Shown here: positions 8,884 to 17,512 of the stretch, piece by piece | Numbering within the stretch: position 1 is the first letter of the stretch | Layout: every line of letters starts with the position of its first letter | Source: Maricaulis sp. | GTDB lineage: Bacteria > Pseudomonadota > Alphaproteobacteria > Caulobacterales > Maricaulaceae | Reading direction: 5' to 3' | DNA: 64,000 bases | NCBI RefSeq assembly: GCF_030149235.1 | Contig: NZ_JASBRW010000076.1 | Location: forward strand, 62,001 to 126,000 | The notes under the pieces: generated by a model | Seen by the model: the letters and a program-made list of their open reading frames with translations, nothing else | Told to the model about the DNA's origin: nothing | Databases searched by the model: none | Translations under genes and position numbers: made by a program

Positions 8884-9881
8884 CCGGTGACCGAAAAGCC
8901 GTGCGCGAACGGGTCACGCTCATCGACAAAGATCGTGTTGATCCCGGTCTGCAGCGCCCAGCCGCGGATACTGGGCATGATGGCGTCGAACTCGCCGAGC
9001 CGCGTCGCGCTTTCCACACGTCCGTGGAAGAGGCTGCCGATAATGCTTTCGTGCACAAATGTGTCGCCAGGCTGCAAGCGCCCCCGCGCAGCCAGCTGGG
9101 CCATGCGGGCACTGGTGCCGGTGCCGCAGGGCGACCGGTCGATGGCGCGTTTGCCATAGAAGACGGCATTGCGGGCATCGGCCTCGGCAGACTTGGGCGC
9201 ATCGGTCCACATGACGTGACTGACCCCGCGCACACTCGGATTTTCCGGATGGATGACATCGACGGCCGCATCAGCCAGTTCGCGCAATTTGGGGCTGAGC
9301 GCGATGATGCGGTCCACACCCAGCGCATCAATTCCCTCATAACCGCCCTGCGGTTCGACAATCGCGTAGTAATTGCCGCCATAGGCGATGTCGACGCTCA
9401 GCTTGCCCAGTTCCGGGCAGTGCAGTTCGACATCACGGCAGGCCAGATAGCTGGCGACATTGAAAATCCGCACGCCGGCGACACGCTCACCATCCCACTC
9501 AATCTCGGCCCGAACCCGGCCCGCGGGCGCATCCAGCACGACCTCGTCGCGCGAGCGCGGTTTGAGGATGCCATTCTCCAGCCCCATGGTGATGGCGCCG
9601 ATCGTGCCATGGCCACACATGGGCAGACATCCCGTGGTCTCGACAAACAGGATCGACGCATCCGCATCAGCCGAATGCGGCGGGTAGAATATGGCACCGG
9701 ACATCATGTCATGGCCGCGCGGCTCGAACATGAGCGCGGTGCGGATCCAGTCATGGCGCGCCATGAAATCGAGCCGCTTGGCGCTCATGTCAGTGCCCTT
9801 CAGCTCCGGCATGCCACCCATGATCAAGCGCACCGGATTGCCGCAGGTATGCCCGTCAAGGCAGGAGAATGTGTGCCGCAT
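8880..9881 (-). CDS. 4-hydroxyproline 2-epimerase (proline racemase family)
   Basis: A 333-residue proline racemase superfamily enzyme. Two catalytic cysteines are visible, in LPMCGHGTIG and SPCGTGTSA, the Cys/Cys pattern of racemases and 4-hydroxyproline epimerases rather than the Thr-containing dehydratases. It would convert trans-4-hydroxy-L-proline to the cis-D form. The start ATG 9881 begins MRHTFSCLDGHTCGNPVR, the usual N-terminus; the 100 residues upstream in the ORF track are the shadow of the next gene. It lies 10 bp downstream of a DapA-family gene, which supports hydroxyproline catabolism over simple proline racemisation. Confidence 0.88.
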   Translation of the reverse strand: MRHTFSCLDGHTCGNPVRLIMGGMPELKGTDMSAKRLDFMARHDWIRTALMFEPRGHDMMSGAIFYPPHSADADASILFVETTGCLPMCGHGTIGAITMGLENGILKPRSRDEVVLDAPAGRVRAEIEWDGERVAGVRIFNVASYLACRDVELHCPELGKLSVDIAYGGNYYAIVEPQGGYEGIDALGVDRIIALSPKLRELADAAVDVIHPENPSVRGVSHVMWTDAPKSAEADARNAVFYGKRAIDRSPCGTGTSARMAQLAARGRLQPGDTFVHESIIGSLFHGRVESATRLGEFDAIMPSIRGWALQTGINTIFVDERDPFAHGFSVTG

Positions 9882-9891
9882 CGAGCTCGAC

Positions 9892-10815
9892 CTAGTGCGC
9901 GATAACCGTGTCCTTGAGAATGAGCGGACGGGTGTCCCGGGCCCGCTCGACCATGGCCACCACTTCGGCCCGGCGCTCGCCCTGCAGTGCCATACGCGGC
10001 ATGCGCACGCGCTCGGAACCGCGTTCCATGACCGCTTCGGCCAGCTTGATGGACTGGACCAGGTCATGCTCGGCATCGAGATGAAGCAGGGGCATAAACC
10101 AGCGATAGATGACCCGGGCTGCGTCGAGATCGCCGGCTTCGAATGCATCCCAGAGCGCGATGGATTCCTTCGGGAAGGCATTGGTCAGGCCGGAAACCCA
10201 GCCCTTGGCCCCAAGCAGCAATTCTTCCAGCGCGACATCGTCGAGACCCGCGAACACGACATAGCGATCACCACAGGCATTGATGATATCGGTGATACGG
10301 CGCGGATCCGGCGCGCTTTCCTTGATCGACACAAGCGTTTCGACATCGCTCAGCTTTTTCAGCAGATCAACGGAAATGGAGACCCGGTAGGCGGGCGGGT
10401 TGTTGTAGAGCATGATCGGCAGATGGGTCGCAGCGGCCACCGTGCGGATATGCGCCTCGAGCTCGTGCTCCTGGGGCACATAGACCATGGCCGGAAGCAG
10501 CATCAGCCCATCCGCCCCGATCTCCGCGGCGTCACGCGCATAGTCAGCCGCCAGCTCGGTGCTGAGTTCGGACACGCCGGTAATGACCGGGACGCGCCCG
10601 GCAACGGCATCAACAATCGAACGGAGGGTGGCGCGCTTTTCATCCGCCTTCAGCGAATTGTTCTCGCCGACGGTTCCCATGGCGACGATCCCGTGCACGC
10701 CATCGGTGACGAGATTATCGACGACGCGGGCCGTAGCCTCGTGATCGATGCTGAAGTCTTCTGCGAATTGGGTCGTCGCGGCCGGAAATACACCGCGCCA
10801 GTTAACCGTGGCCAT
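9892..10815 (-). CDS. DapA-family lyase, probable 1-pyrroline-4-hydroxy-2-carboxylate deaminase
   Basis: A 307-residue TIM-barrel protein of the dihydrodipicolinate synthase/N-acetylneuraminate lyase family. MGTVGENNSLKADEK is the substrate-binding loop, YNNPPAYRV holds the tyrosine, and VSIKESAPDPRR the Schiff-base lysine. ATG 10815 has GGAGGGTGAT directly upstream. Because the hydroxyproline epimerase follows at once, I infer the deaminase that makes 2-oxoglutarate semialdehyde rather than lysine biosynthesis. The D-hydroxyproline oxidase and the semialdehyde dehydrogenase of that pathway are not in the window. Confidence 0.82.
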   Translation of the reverse strand: MATVNWRGVFPAATTQFAEDFSIDHEATARVVDNLVTDGVHGIVAMGTVGENNSLKADEKRATLRSIVDAVAGRVPVITGVSELSTELAADYARDAAEIGADGLMLLPAMVYVPQEHELEAHIRTVAAATHLPIMLYNNPPAYRVSISVDLLKKLSDVETLVSIKESAPDPRRITDIINACGDRYVVFAGLDDVALEELLLGAKGWVSGLTNAFPKESIALWDAFEAGDLDAARVIYRWFMPLLHLDAEHDLVQSIKLAEAVMERGSERVRMPRMALQGERRAEVVAMVERARDTRPLILKDTVIAH

Positions 10816-10953
10816 ATCACCCTCCTGAATGTCCGAGGCCGGCACTCGATCATCAATTGCTTCGACAAACAACTCCCTTCGGCGTTCTGCTCGCGAAGGT
10901 GACAGGTTGAACGGACAGGGATAGCGTTGCGCCGAATTGATGGGGAGACATTC

Positions 10954-13458
10954 ATGAGCTTCGTACGCGCAATCGCCGCCGCACTGACGCTGGCCGGCGC
11001 CGGCATGGCCGCTCCGGCCCTGGCCCAATCCGACATCGCCAGCCTGAGCGAAACGGTCGCTGGCATGGAGCGACGCGAGGGCTTCCTGCCGCTCTATGTC
11101 GATGGTGAGAGCGGACGTATCCTGGCTGAGCTCACCCCGCAGGATGACGGGTCGCTGGGCCGGATGATCTACACCGCCCGTCTCACCTCTGGCCTGGGGT
11201 CCAACCCGGTCGGCCTGGATCGCGGCCGCGGAACCAGCTCGCACATCCTGCGCTTTTTCCGCGTTGCCAATCAGGTTTTCGCGGAGTTCGAAAACACGAC
11301 CTATGTCGCGCTGGGCGCCGGCGAGGACGAGGCGCGCGCGACGCAGCAATCCTTTGCCCGCTCGATTGTCTGGCAGACGGAAATTGCCGGCCAGTCGAAT
11401 GGCCGCGTTGTTATCGACCTGACGGACTTCCTCAAGCGCGATCCGGTCGGGGCAATCGGTTATCTCTCCGGTACCAACCAGGGCAGTTTCTCCATCGATA
11501 GCGGCCGCAGTGCCCCTCTCACCGACACCGCTCTCGCCTTCCCGGAAAATGTCGAGATCGATGCGCTTCTGACCCTGCAATCCTCCTCGCCGGGATCGGA
11601 AGTACGCGCTGTGACGCCCTATCCGACCGCTGTGACCCTCACCGTCCACCATTCCTTCGTCGCCCTGCCCGAGCCCGGCTACACGCCGCGCTACGCGGAC
11701 CAGCGCGCCGGTTCGATCACTTCGGCCTTTTACGACATGGCGGCCCCACTCGACGAACCGCTGCGCCGCGTCTTCGCCCTGCGCCACCGGCTCAACCGGG
11801 TTGATCCGGCGGCCGAGAGCGGGCCGGTGGAAGAGCCTATCATCTATTATGTCGACCGGGGCGCACCTGACGTTATTCGTGACGCCCTGATCGAGGGGGG
11901 CCAGTGGTGGGCCGACAGTTTTGAGGCGGCTGGGTTCGAAGATGCCTATCGCGTCGAACTCCTGCCGGAAGGCGTTCACCCCCTCGATGTCCGCTACAAT
12001 GTTATCCAGTGGGTGCACCGCCAGACCCGCGGCTGGTCCTATGGCGCATCGGTTATTGACCCGCGCACGGGCGAGATCCTGAAAGGTCATGTCACGCTGG
12101 GCAGCCAGCGCGTGCGCCAGGACCGGATGATCTTTGAAGGCCTGCTTGGCGTTGACGGAACAGGCACGGGATCGCCGGACGATCCGCTCGAAATTGCCCT
12201 GGCCCGAATCCGTCAGCTCTCCGCCCATGAAATCGGACATACGATCGGCCTGGCTCACAATTTTGCCGCCAGCATCAATGACCGCGCCTCGGTGATGGAT
12301 TATCCCGCGCCCTGGGTCCGGGTCGATGCCGCCGGTGAGATCGACATTTCCAACGCCTACGACACCGGTATCGGCGAGTGGGATACGGCCGCTATCTCCT
12401 GGCTCTATGGTCAGGCGGAAACGCCCGAAGCAGAAGCCCAGCTGATCGAGGGCGTCCTCGCTGACGCCCGGGAGGACGGCCTGCTTTACATCACAGACCG
12501 CCATGCCCGCGGTACCGGCTCAGCCCATCCGCTGGCCAATCTATGGGATAATGGCCCTGATCCGGTGGCCGAGCTAATGGAAACGCTGCAGGTCCGCGAC
12601 ACGGCCCTGGCTGGCTTCGGCCCGCATGTGCTGCGCGAGGATCAGCCGCTGAGCAGTCTGCGCGGGGTCTTCGCGCCGATCTATCTCTATCACCGATACC
12701 AGGTCGAGGCCGCGGCCAAGACGCTGGGTGGTGTCTATTTTGATTATGAGCTGAACGGCCAGGACGCACAGGGCCTGAGCCCGGCACCCGCCACCGATCA
12801 GCAAGCAGCGCTGGCCGCCCTGGTCGCAACGCTCGACCCGGCCCGGCTCGACATCCCTGACGCCACGCTTGCCCTGCTCGCTCCGGCGCCCTTTGCTGAC
12901 TATGATGAAGCGGTCACCCGCGAATTGTTCCAAAGCGGTCAGTATCCGGCCTTCAGCCGCCGCGATGCAGCGGCCGCAGCCGCCCGCATCACCCTGGCCG
13001 CTGCACTGTCGCCCGCTCGGATCGACCGGATGACGGACCAGTCCGCCCGCGACGCCACCCAGCTGTCTCCGCTGGACGCCTTCACCGCCTTCGAGACCGC
13101 CCTGTTCGAAGCACCGCGCGGCGAAGAAGCGCGCCTGGGTCCGGTTCGCGAGGCCATCCAGACCGAATACGCCGCGCAATTGCTACGCGTGGCGGCAGAC
13201 GACCGGCCGGTTGCGTCAAGCTGGGCCTATGACCGTCTGGAAAGCCTCGCCCGTGGCTTGCCGACGGGTCGCTATGGCCGTGCCGGGCGGCGCAGCCACC
13301 GGGTCTGGCTGGCGCGGCATATCGAAAGCAGTCTCGATCGCATCGATGAGGGCGAAGCCCCGGCCGCGACCGGAACGACCGTACCGCCGGGCAGCCCGAT
13401 CGGTGCGGCGACGTGCTGGCATTGTGACAGTGCCGAACTCATGGGGCTGGGGCGCTAG
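10954..13458 (+). CDS. Secreted zinc-dependent metalloprotease (DUF5117/DUF4953 type)
   Basis: An 834-residue exported protein. ATG 10954, with GGGGAGA upstream, gives a clean signal peptide ending near APALAQ. The zinc-binding site SAHEIGHTIGLAHNFAAS (HExxHxxGxxHN) is at about residue 425, and is followed by ASVMDYPAP, a Met-turn-like segment. The architecture of about 400 residues before the site and about 400 after matches the DUF5118-DUF5117-DUF4953 group of bacterial zincins. The substrate is unknown; the likely location is the periplasm or outside the cell. The 3' end overlaps the convergent DUF454 gene by four bases. Confidence 0.87.
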   Translation: MSFVRAIAAALTLAGAGMAAPALAQSDIASLSETVAGMERREGFLPLYVDGESGRILAELTPQDDGSLGRMIYTARLTSGLGSNPVGLDRGRGTSSHILRFFRVANQVFAEFENTTYVALGAGEDEARATQQSFARSIVWQTEIAGQSNGRVVIDLTDFLKRDPVGAIGYLSGTNQGSFSIDSGRSAPLTDTALAFPENVEIDALLTLQSSSPGSEVRAVTPYPTAVTLTVHHSFVALPEPGYTPRYADQRAGSITSAFYDMAAPLDEPLRRVFALRHRLNRVDPAAESGPVEEPIIYYVDRGAPDVIRDALIEGGQWWADSFEAAGFEDAYRVELLPEGVHPLDVRYNVIQWVHRQTRGWSYGASVIDPRTGEILKGHVTLGSQRVRQDRMIFEGLLGVDGTGTGSPDDPLEIALARIRQLSAHEIGHTIGLAHNFAASINDRASVMDYPAPWVRVDAAGEIDISNAYDTGIGEWDTAAISWLYGQAETPEAEAQLIEGVLADAREDGLLYITDRHARGTGSAHPLANLWDNGPDPVAELMETLQVRDTALAGFGPHVLREDQPLSSLRGVFAPIYLYHRYQVEAAAKTLGGVYFDYELNGQDAQGLSPAPATDQQAALAALVATLDPARLDIPDATLALLAPAPFADYDEAVTRELFQSGQYPAFSRRDAAAAAARITLAAALSPARIDRMTDQSARDATQLSPLDAFTAFETALFEAPRGEEARLGPVREAIQTEYAAQLLRVAADDRPVASSWAYDRLESLARGLPTGRYGRAGRRSHRVWLARHIESSLDRIDEGEAPAATGTTVPPGSPIGAATCWHCDSAELMGLGR

Positions 13459-13829
13459 GCCCCGCCCCTGGGCCCGTTTGGCCGGGTCAGGATGAAATAG
13501 GTCACCCCGCTCAACGTGATCGCCTGGACAACCAGGATGGACGGGCGCAGCTGCATCGCCACGGACAGGCCAAAAGTGAGGCCGATCGCGACCATGGACC
13601 AGAATTTGGACCAGGGGTCGATTGCGCCATGCTCACGCCAATTGCGGATCAGGGGACCGAAATGCTTGTGCTCCATCAGCCAGGTGTGAAACCGCTTGGA
13701 GCTGCGCGCGAAAGCATAGGCCGCGACCAGCAGGAAGGGCGTGGTCGGCAATAGGGGCAGGGCCGCACCGGCGACGGCAAGGCCGACAGCGATCCACCCC
13801 AGTGCCAGCCAGAGCCATCGAATAATCAT
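13455..13829 (-). CDS. DUF454 (YbaN-like) inner membrane protein
   Basis: A 124-residue protein with an N-terminal hydrophobic stretch (WLALGWIAVGLAVAGAALPLLPTTPFLLVAAYAFARSS) and a second hydrophobic region near residues 75-110. The LPLLPTTPFLL segment and the following FARSSKRFHTWLMEH are the DUF454/YbaN signature. The function is unknown. The start overlaps the stop of the upstream dipeptidase gene by four bases, so the two are co-transcribed. Confidence 0.85.
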   Translation of the reverse strand: MIIRWLWLALGWIAVGLAVAGAALPLLPTTPFLLVAAYAFARSSKRFHTWLMEHKHFGPLIRNWREHGAIDPWSKFWSMVAIGLTFGLSVAMQLRPSILVVQAITLSGVTYFILTRPNGPRGGA

Positions 13830-15004
13830 CCGCTCGATGCGGCCGGCAGGTTTTCCAGGAAGAAGCGGATCGCATTCTCGCCCATCACCAGGCGAATATC
13901 GGCTTCGCTCATGCCCAGTACCAACAGCTCCTGGGTCAGAACCTCGAACTGGGAACCGTCGAATGTGGTCGTGACCGTGCCGTCAAAATCGGACCCCAGC
14001 GCCACATGCTCGACACCCACCAGCTCGACCGCTGCGACGATGGTCTGCGCAACGCCGCGCGGGGTGTCGTCGCAGGTCACATCCCCCCAGAACCCGACAC
14101 CGATCAGACCGCCCTCCGAGGCGATCTCCTGCATCAGGCGATCCGGTATGTTCCGGCGCACCTCGCAATGGCTGTAAATGCCGGTATGCGAGACAACGAG
14201 CGGCCGGTCTGTCATTGCCAGCACATCCTCAACCACAGCGTAGGAGGAGTGGGCGAGATCGATAATCATGCCGCGCTCGAGCATGCGTGCCACAGCAGCG
14301 CGGCCAAATTCGGTGAGCCCGGCATTGGACAGGCCATGCAGGGAGCCACCCAGGGCGTTATCAAAGAAGTGGTGCAGCCCGATTAGGCGATAGCCTTCGT
14401 CAAACAGGCCGTCGATATTGGCTAGGTCGCCTTCCAACGGATGCGCGCCTTCTGTGGCGAGCACCGTCACCATAAGCTCTGCATCCTGCTCACGGGCGAT
14501 GAGAGCCTGCCGCATCTGTTCGCGGTCTCGGGCGATGACCAGCCGGCCGTCCGAGCGTGCCTCCAGCCGTGTCAGCCGGCGGGCCTGGTAGCGGGCCCGG
14601 GCATAGAGCGAGCTCCAGCTATCAACCGGCCATCTTTGTGCGACCGCAAGGGCCGTGATGCGGTCGCTGTCCCCGCTATTGCTGTCGTAATTCTGGCCGG
14701 ACGGCGATTTGGTAACGGCAGAGAAGACCTGAAACGCGACCCCGCCCGCGCGCAGACGCGGCAAATCGGTGTGCCCGCGGTCATTCCAATTCTCAGGATC
14801 GCGCATCCAAAGCAGCATGTCGGAATGCAGGTCAGCGACACGCAGACTGGCATGCAGGTCACGCGCCTGCGGGGAAATCACATAGGGGTCGTGCGGCCGC
14901 ACCACATTCATTGCCGCATCAACCCTTACCGGGACCACCCAGAAAAAGGCGGCAGCGGCGACAGCCATGACAGCCGCCAGAACAATTACAATAATGCGGA
15001 CCAT
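13826..15004 (-). CDS. Membrane dipeptidase, peptidase family M19
   Basis: A 392-residue renal-dipeptidase-type zinc hydrolase anchored by an N-terminal transmembrane helix (residues 3-25). Metal-site and family segments are VADLHSDMLLWM (HxD), LIGLHHFFDNALGG, IIDLAHSSY, PLVVSHTGIYSH and ALGSDFDGT. Such enzymes cleave dipeptides, often with D-residues or beta-lactam-like bonds, on the periplasmic side. It is separated from the alkaline phosphatase gene upstream by about 65 bp and overlaps DUF454 downstream. Confidence 0.93.
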   Translation of the reverse strand: MVRIIVIVLAAVMAVAAAAFFWVVPVRVDAAMNVVRPHDPYVISPQARDLHASLRVADLHSDMLLWMRDPENWNDRGHTDLPRLRAGGVAFQVFSAVTKSPSGQNYDSNSGDSDRITALAVAQRWPVDSWSSLYARARYQARRLTRLEARSDGRLVIARDREQMRQALIAREQDAELMVTVLATEGAHPLEGDLANIDGLFDEGYRLIGLHHFFDNALGGSLHGLSNAGLTEFGRAAVARMLERGMIIDLAHSSYAVVEDVLAMTDRPLVVSHTGIYSHCEVRRNIPDRLMQEIASEGGLIGVGFWGDVTCDDTPRGVAQTIVAAVELVGVEHVALGSDFDGTVTTTFDGSQFEVLTQELLVLGMSEADIRLVMGENAIRFFLENLPAASSG

Positions 15005-15069
15005 GCCGTCCTCCCTTTGCGCCGATCATGAACCGGGTCGACACAAAGGGGCAAGCTCGGGCACTTGGC

Positions 15070-16599
15070 CTAGTCGTCCTGCGCCGGCTCGTTCCAGCCC
15101 AGGGCGTGGGTGACCAGATGGAAGACGGTGTTCTGTTCCATCGATCCGCCAAAGTAATGCGCCCGGGCTCCGGCCGCGAACAGGGCCACATCGTCACCGG
15201 AGTGGGTCTGGCTGGGCAGCGCCACAGTCGCCTGCTGGCGATAGTTGGGATCGAGGACTTCTTCTTCGCTCAACGCCTCATCGTCCTGGCCACGCGGGTT
15301 CGGGCCATTGGCGTAGCTCAGCGTCGTGTAGGGGCGACCGGTCCGGTCGAGCGTCAGCGCCGTCTCGCCATCAATGCTGCCGGCCACCGCACGGCGCACC
15401 AGGCCCAGAATGGAGGTCCCGCGGGCCGGATAACCCGAGAAGGTCATGGTGTGACCATGGTCAGCGGTGACGACAATAAGCGTCTCATCCAGATCGACAC
15501 GCGCCAGGGCTGCTTCAATCGCAGCCTCGAAGGCTTGCATATCGGTCAGGGCACGATAGGCGTTGGTGGCGTGGTGGGCATGGTCGACGCGACCGGCCTC
15601 AACCAGCAGGAAATAGCCATCTTCATCCTGGCTCAAACGGTCGATGGCAAAACCCGTCATCTCCGCTAGGGACGGTTCTTCATCGGCATTGCGATCGGCC
15701 GAGAAAGCCAGGTGGCTGTTGGAGAAAAGGCCGAGCACGGGAGCCTCTGCGCCCGCGTCCAGAGCACGGAATGCCGACGCATCCATGACGGAAACACCAC
15801 CACGCTCCACCCATTCGGCAACGAGATTGCGACCGTCCTGACGCCGTCCACCGTCATCATCGGGCAGGAAATTCGCGCGGCCGCCGCCCATCATCACGTC
15901 AATACCGTCGCCATGATCGAAAGACAGGAGTTGCGCGGCAATATCCTCGCAGCCCGCAGCGACGGCATCCGCCGGCAGATCGCCATCGGCTTCCCACTGG
16001 CGTGAGACCGAGTGGGCGTAGGTCGTCGCTGGCGTCGCGTGAGTGATGCGGGTCGTCGTCACGATACCGGTTGCCAGTCCACGGCCTTCTGCAATCTCGG
16101 CCAGGGTCGACGGCGCAATGCTCTCGTCCCCGCACACTTCCAGACCTTGTTGCGACCCGATGCTGATCGCGCCATTGCGGGTTTTGATACCGGTCATCAG
16201 GGCGGTTGCGGTATTGGCGCTGTCGGGCACCTGGGAGTCGGTCGAATAGGTCCGCACAAGCGCGGTATTCGGGAAGGTCTCGAAAGTCAGGAGGTTCTCG
16301 ACACCATTGGTATTGCCACCGGTCTGGCCGTCATAAATGCGCGCCGCAGCGATGGTCGGAATGCTCATACCGTCAGCCACGAAGAGAATGACATTTCGAG
16401 CCTGCCCTTCACGGGCCCGCAAATTCAGACGCCGGAGCGCCTCTTCGGCACCGCGGTCCCACGTCTCATCGGCGAGACGGGTTTCGACTTGCGGCTGGGT
16501 AACCGGATCGGTTTCAGACTCAACAGCTTCAGGACGTTGCTGGCACGCGCTCAGCGCGGTGGCAATCACAAGGCTGGAAACGGCAAACGATGCACGCAC
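15070..16599 (-). CDS. Alkaline phosphatase, predicted lipoprotein
   Basis: A 509-residue PhoA-family phosphomonoesterase. I chose GTG 16599: GGAGG lies directly upstream and it yields a lipoprotein signal (RASFAVSSLVIATALSAC, lipobox ending LSAC). The ORF-track ATG 16644 would bury that signal. Catalytic features are VADGMSIPTIAAARIYDG for metal binding and DSANTATALMTGIKT holding the phosphorylated serine, then EAGRVDHAHHATNA and VTADHGHTM for zinc. It releases phosphate from organic esters outside the inner membrane. It probably forms an operon with the dipeptidase downstream. No Pho box could be assigned. Confidence 0.93.
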   Translation of the reverse strand: MRASFAVSSLVIATALSACQQRPEAVESETDPVTQPQVETRLADETWDRGAEEALRRLNLRAREGQARNVILFVADGMSIPTIAAARIYDGQTGGNTNGVENLLTFETFPNTALVRTYSTDSQVPDSANTATALMTGIKTRNGAISIGSQQGLEVCGDESIAPSTLAEIAEGRGLATGIVTTTRITHATPATTYAHSVSRQWEADGDLPADAVAAGCEDIAAQLLSFDHGDGIDVMMGGGRANFLPDDDGGRRQDGRNLVAEWVERGGVSVMDASAFRALDAGAEAPVLGLFSNSHLAFSADRNADEEPSLAEMTGFAIDRLSQDEDGYFLLVEAGRVDHAHHATNAYRALTDMQAFEAAIEAALARVDLDETLIVVTADHGHTMTFSGYPARGTSILGLVRRAVAGSIDGETALTLDRTGRPYTTLSYANGPNPRGQDDEALSEEEVLDPNYRQQATVALPSQTHSGDDVALFAAGARAHYFGGSMEQNTVFHLVTHALGWNEPAQDD

Positions 16600-16687
16600 G
16601 GGACTATCCTCCACAATCGTGGGCGTGACATATCCAAGTCCCATTGCATTGGCTAGTGACGGGTTTGCGTCAATCCATCAAAATCTG

Positions 16688-17512
16688 TCATTCGGCCTCG
16701 AGCAGAATGGTGGCTTCGACAAGATTGCCGCGCCCGAGATAGGCCACGCTGGAAAACGACATGTCCCGGGCCAGCGCGATACCCCGGCCGCGATAGCCTT
16801 CCACCGGGCCCTTCTCCTTTTCATGGCGCTCGTAGTCGAACCCCATTCCATCATCCTGGATGGTTATGGCGATCAGGCGGGCGCCGCGCTGGAAGGAGAC
16901 CTGCACCAGCCGGTCGGCATACTCCTCGGAGGCCAGGCGGCGCTCGACCTCGTCGCGCCAGCGACCCTCCATGATGAGGTCCTGTTTTTCCTCGCCGGTG
17001 ATTTCCAGATTGCCATGCTCGACCGCATTGATAAGCAATTCCTGCAAACCGATCACGACCAGGTCGGAGTTCGGGCATGCCAGGGCGAGCATGGTCGCGA
17101 GATTGCGGGCTTCGTCCAGGGTGCGAATGGCGAACTGACCGCTGATGATATTGCCCACTGCGGACTGCCGGCGCGCGACGTCAGAACGAAGCGTCTGGAC
17201 CTGTTCGCAGAACTCCGCGGCAGCTGTAACCACCGACTTGAGAATGGTGTGGTCAACGTCTGCCGGCAGAACGAAATCGGCCCGGTCATCGGCCACATTG
17301 TCGGCGATCAGAATAGTCTGGGTCGTTTCGGCGAGACCGTCCAGCAGACCGATATGAGACGCATCAACGACCATGATAGCCAAGGCCTCGCCGTCGGGCG
17401 GCAACGTGTCGCTGACACCGAGAAGACGCCCCGCCAAAGCTTCGCCGACCACTTCGGCCAGGCCCGCGTCTGCAAGCTGCATGCAAACAACATGTCTCGC
17501 AGAGTCGAGCAT
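16688..17512 (-). CDS. HATPase (RsbW/Spo0J-type kinase fold) with N-terminal pseudo-receiver
   Basis: A 274-residue protein. Residues 130-270 are a GHKL ATPase: ELLINAVEHGNL (N box), IQDDGMGFD (G1) and YRGRGIALARD (G2), in the anti-sigma/serine kinase style. The N-terminal 110 residues look like a response-regulator receiver (VVDASHIGLLDG, then LILIADN and an FVLPADV in the place of the usual K-P), but no phospho-acceptor aspartate is evident. It overlaps the stop of the receiver-PP2C gene, completing a partner-switch trio with that gene and the STAS gene. It probably phosphorylates the STAS antagonist. No sigma factor lies next to it. Confidence 0.82.
   Translation of the reverse strand: MLDSARHVVCMQLADAGLAEVVGEALAGRLLGVSDTLPPDGEALAIMVVDASHIGLLDGLAETTQTILIADNVADDRADFVLPADVDHTILKSVVTAAAEFCEQVQTLRSDVARRQSAVGNIISGQFAIRTLDEARNLATMLALACPNSDLVVIGLQELLINAVEHGNLEITGEEKQDLIMEGRWRDEVERRLASEEYADRLVQVSFQRGARLIAITIQDDGMGFDYERHEKEKGPVEGYRGRGIALARDMSFSSVAYLGRGNLVEATILLEAE

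Noticed and set aside
10816-12504. N-terminal 560 residues of the 870-codon ORF in the track
   Set aside because: Antisense to the metalloprotease gene; the DapA-family protein starts at 10815 with its own ribosome binding site.
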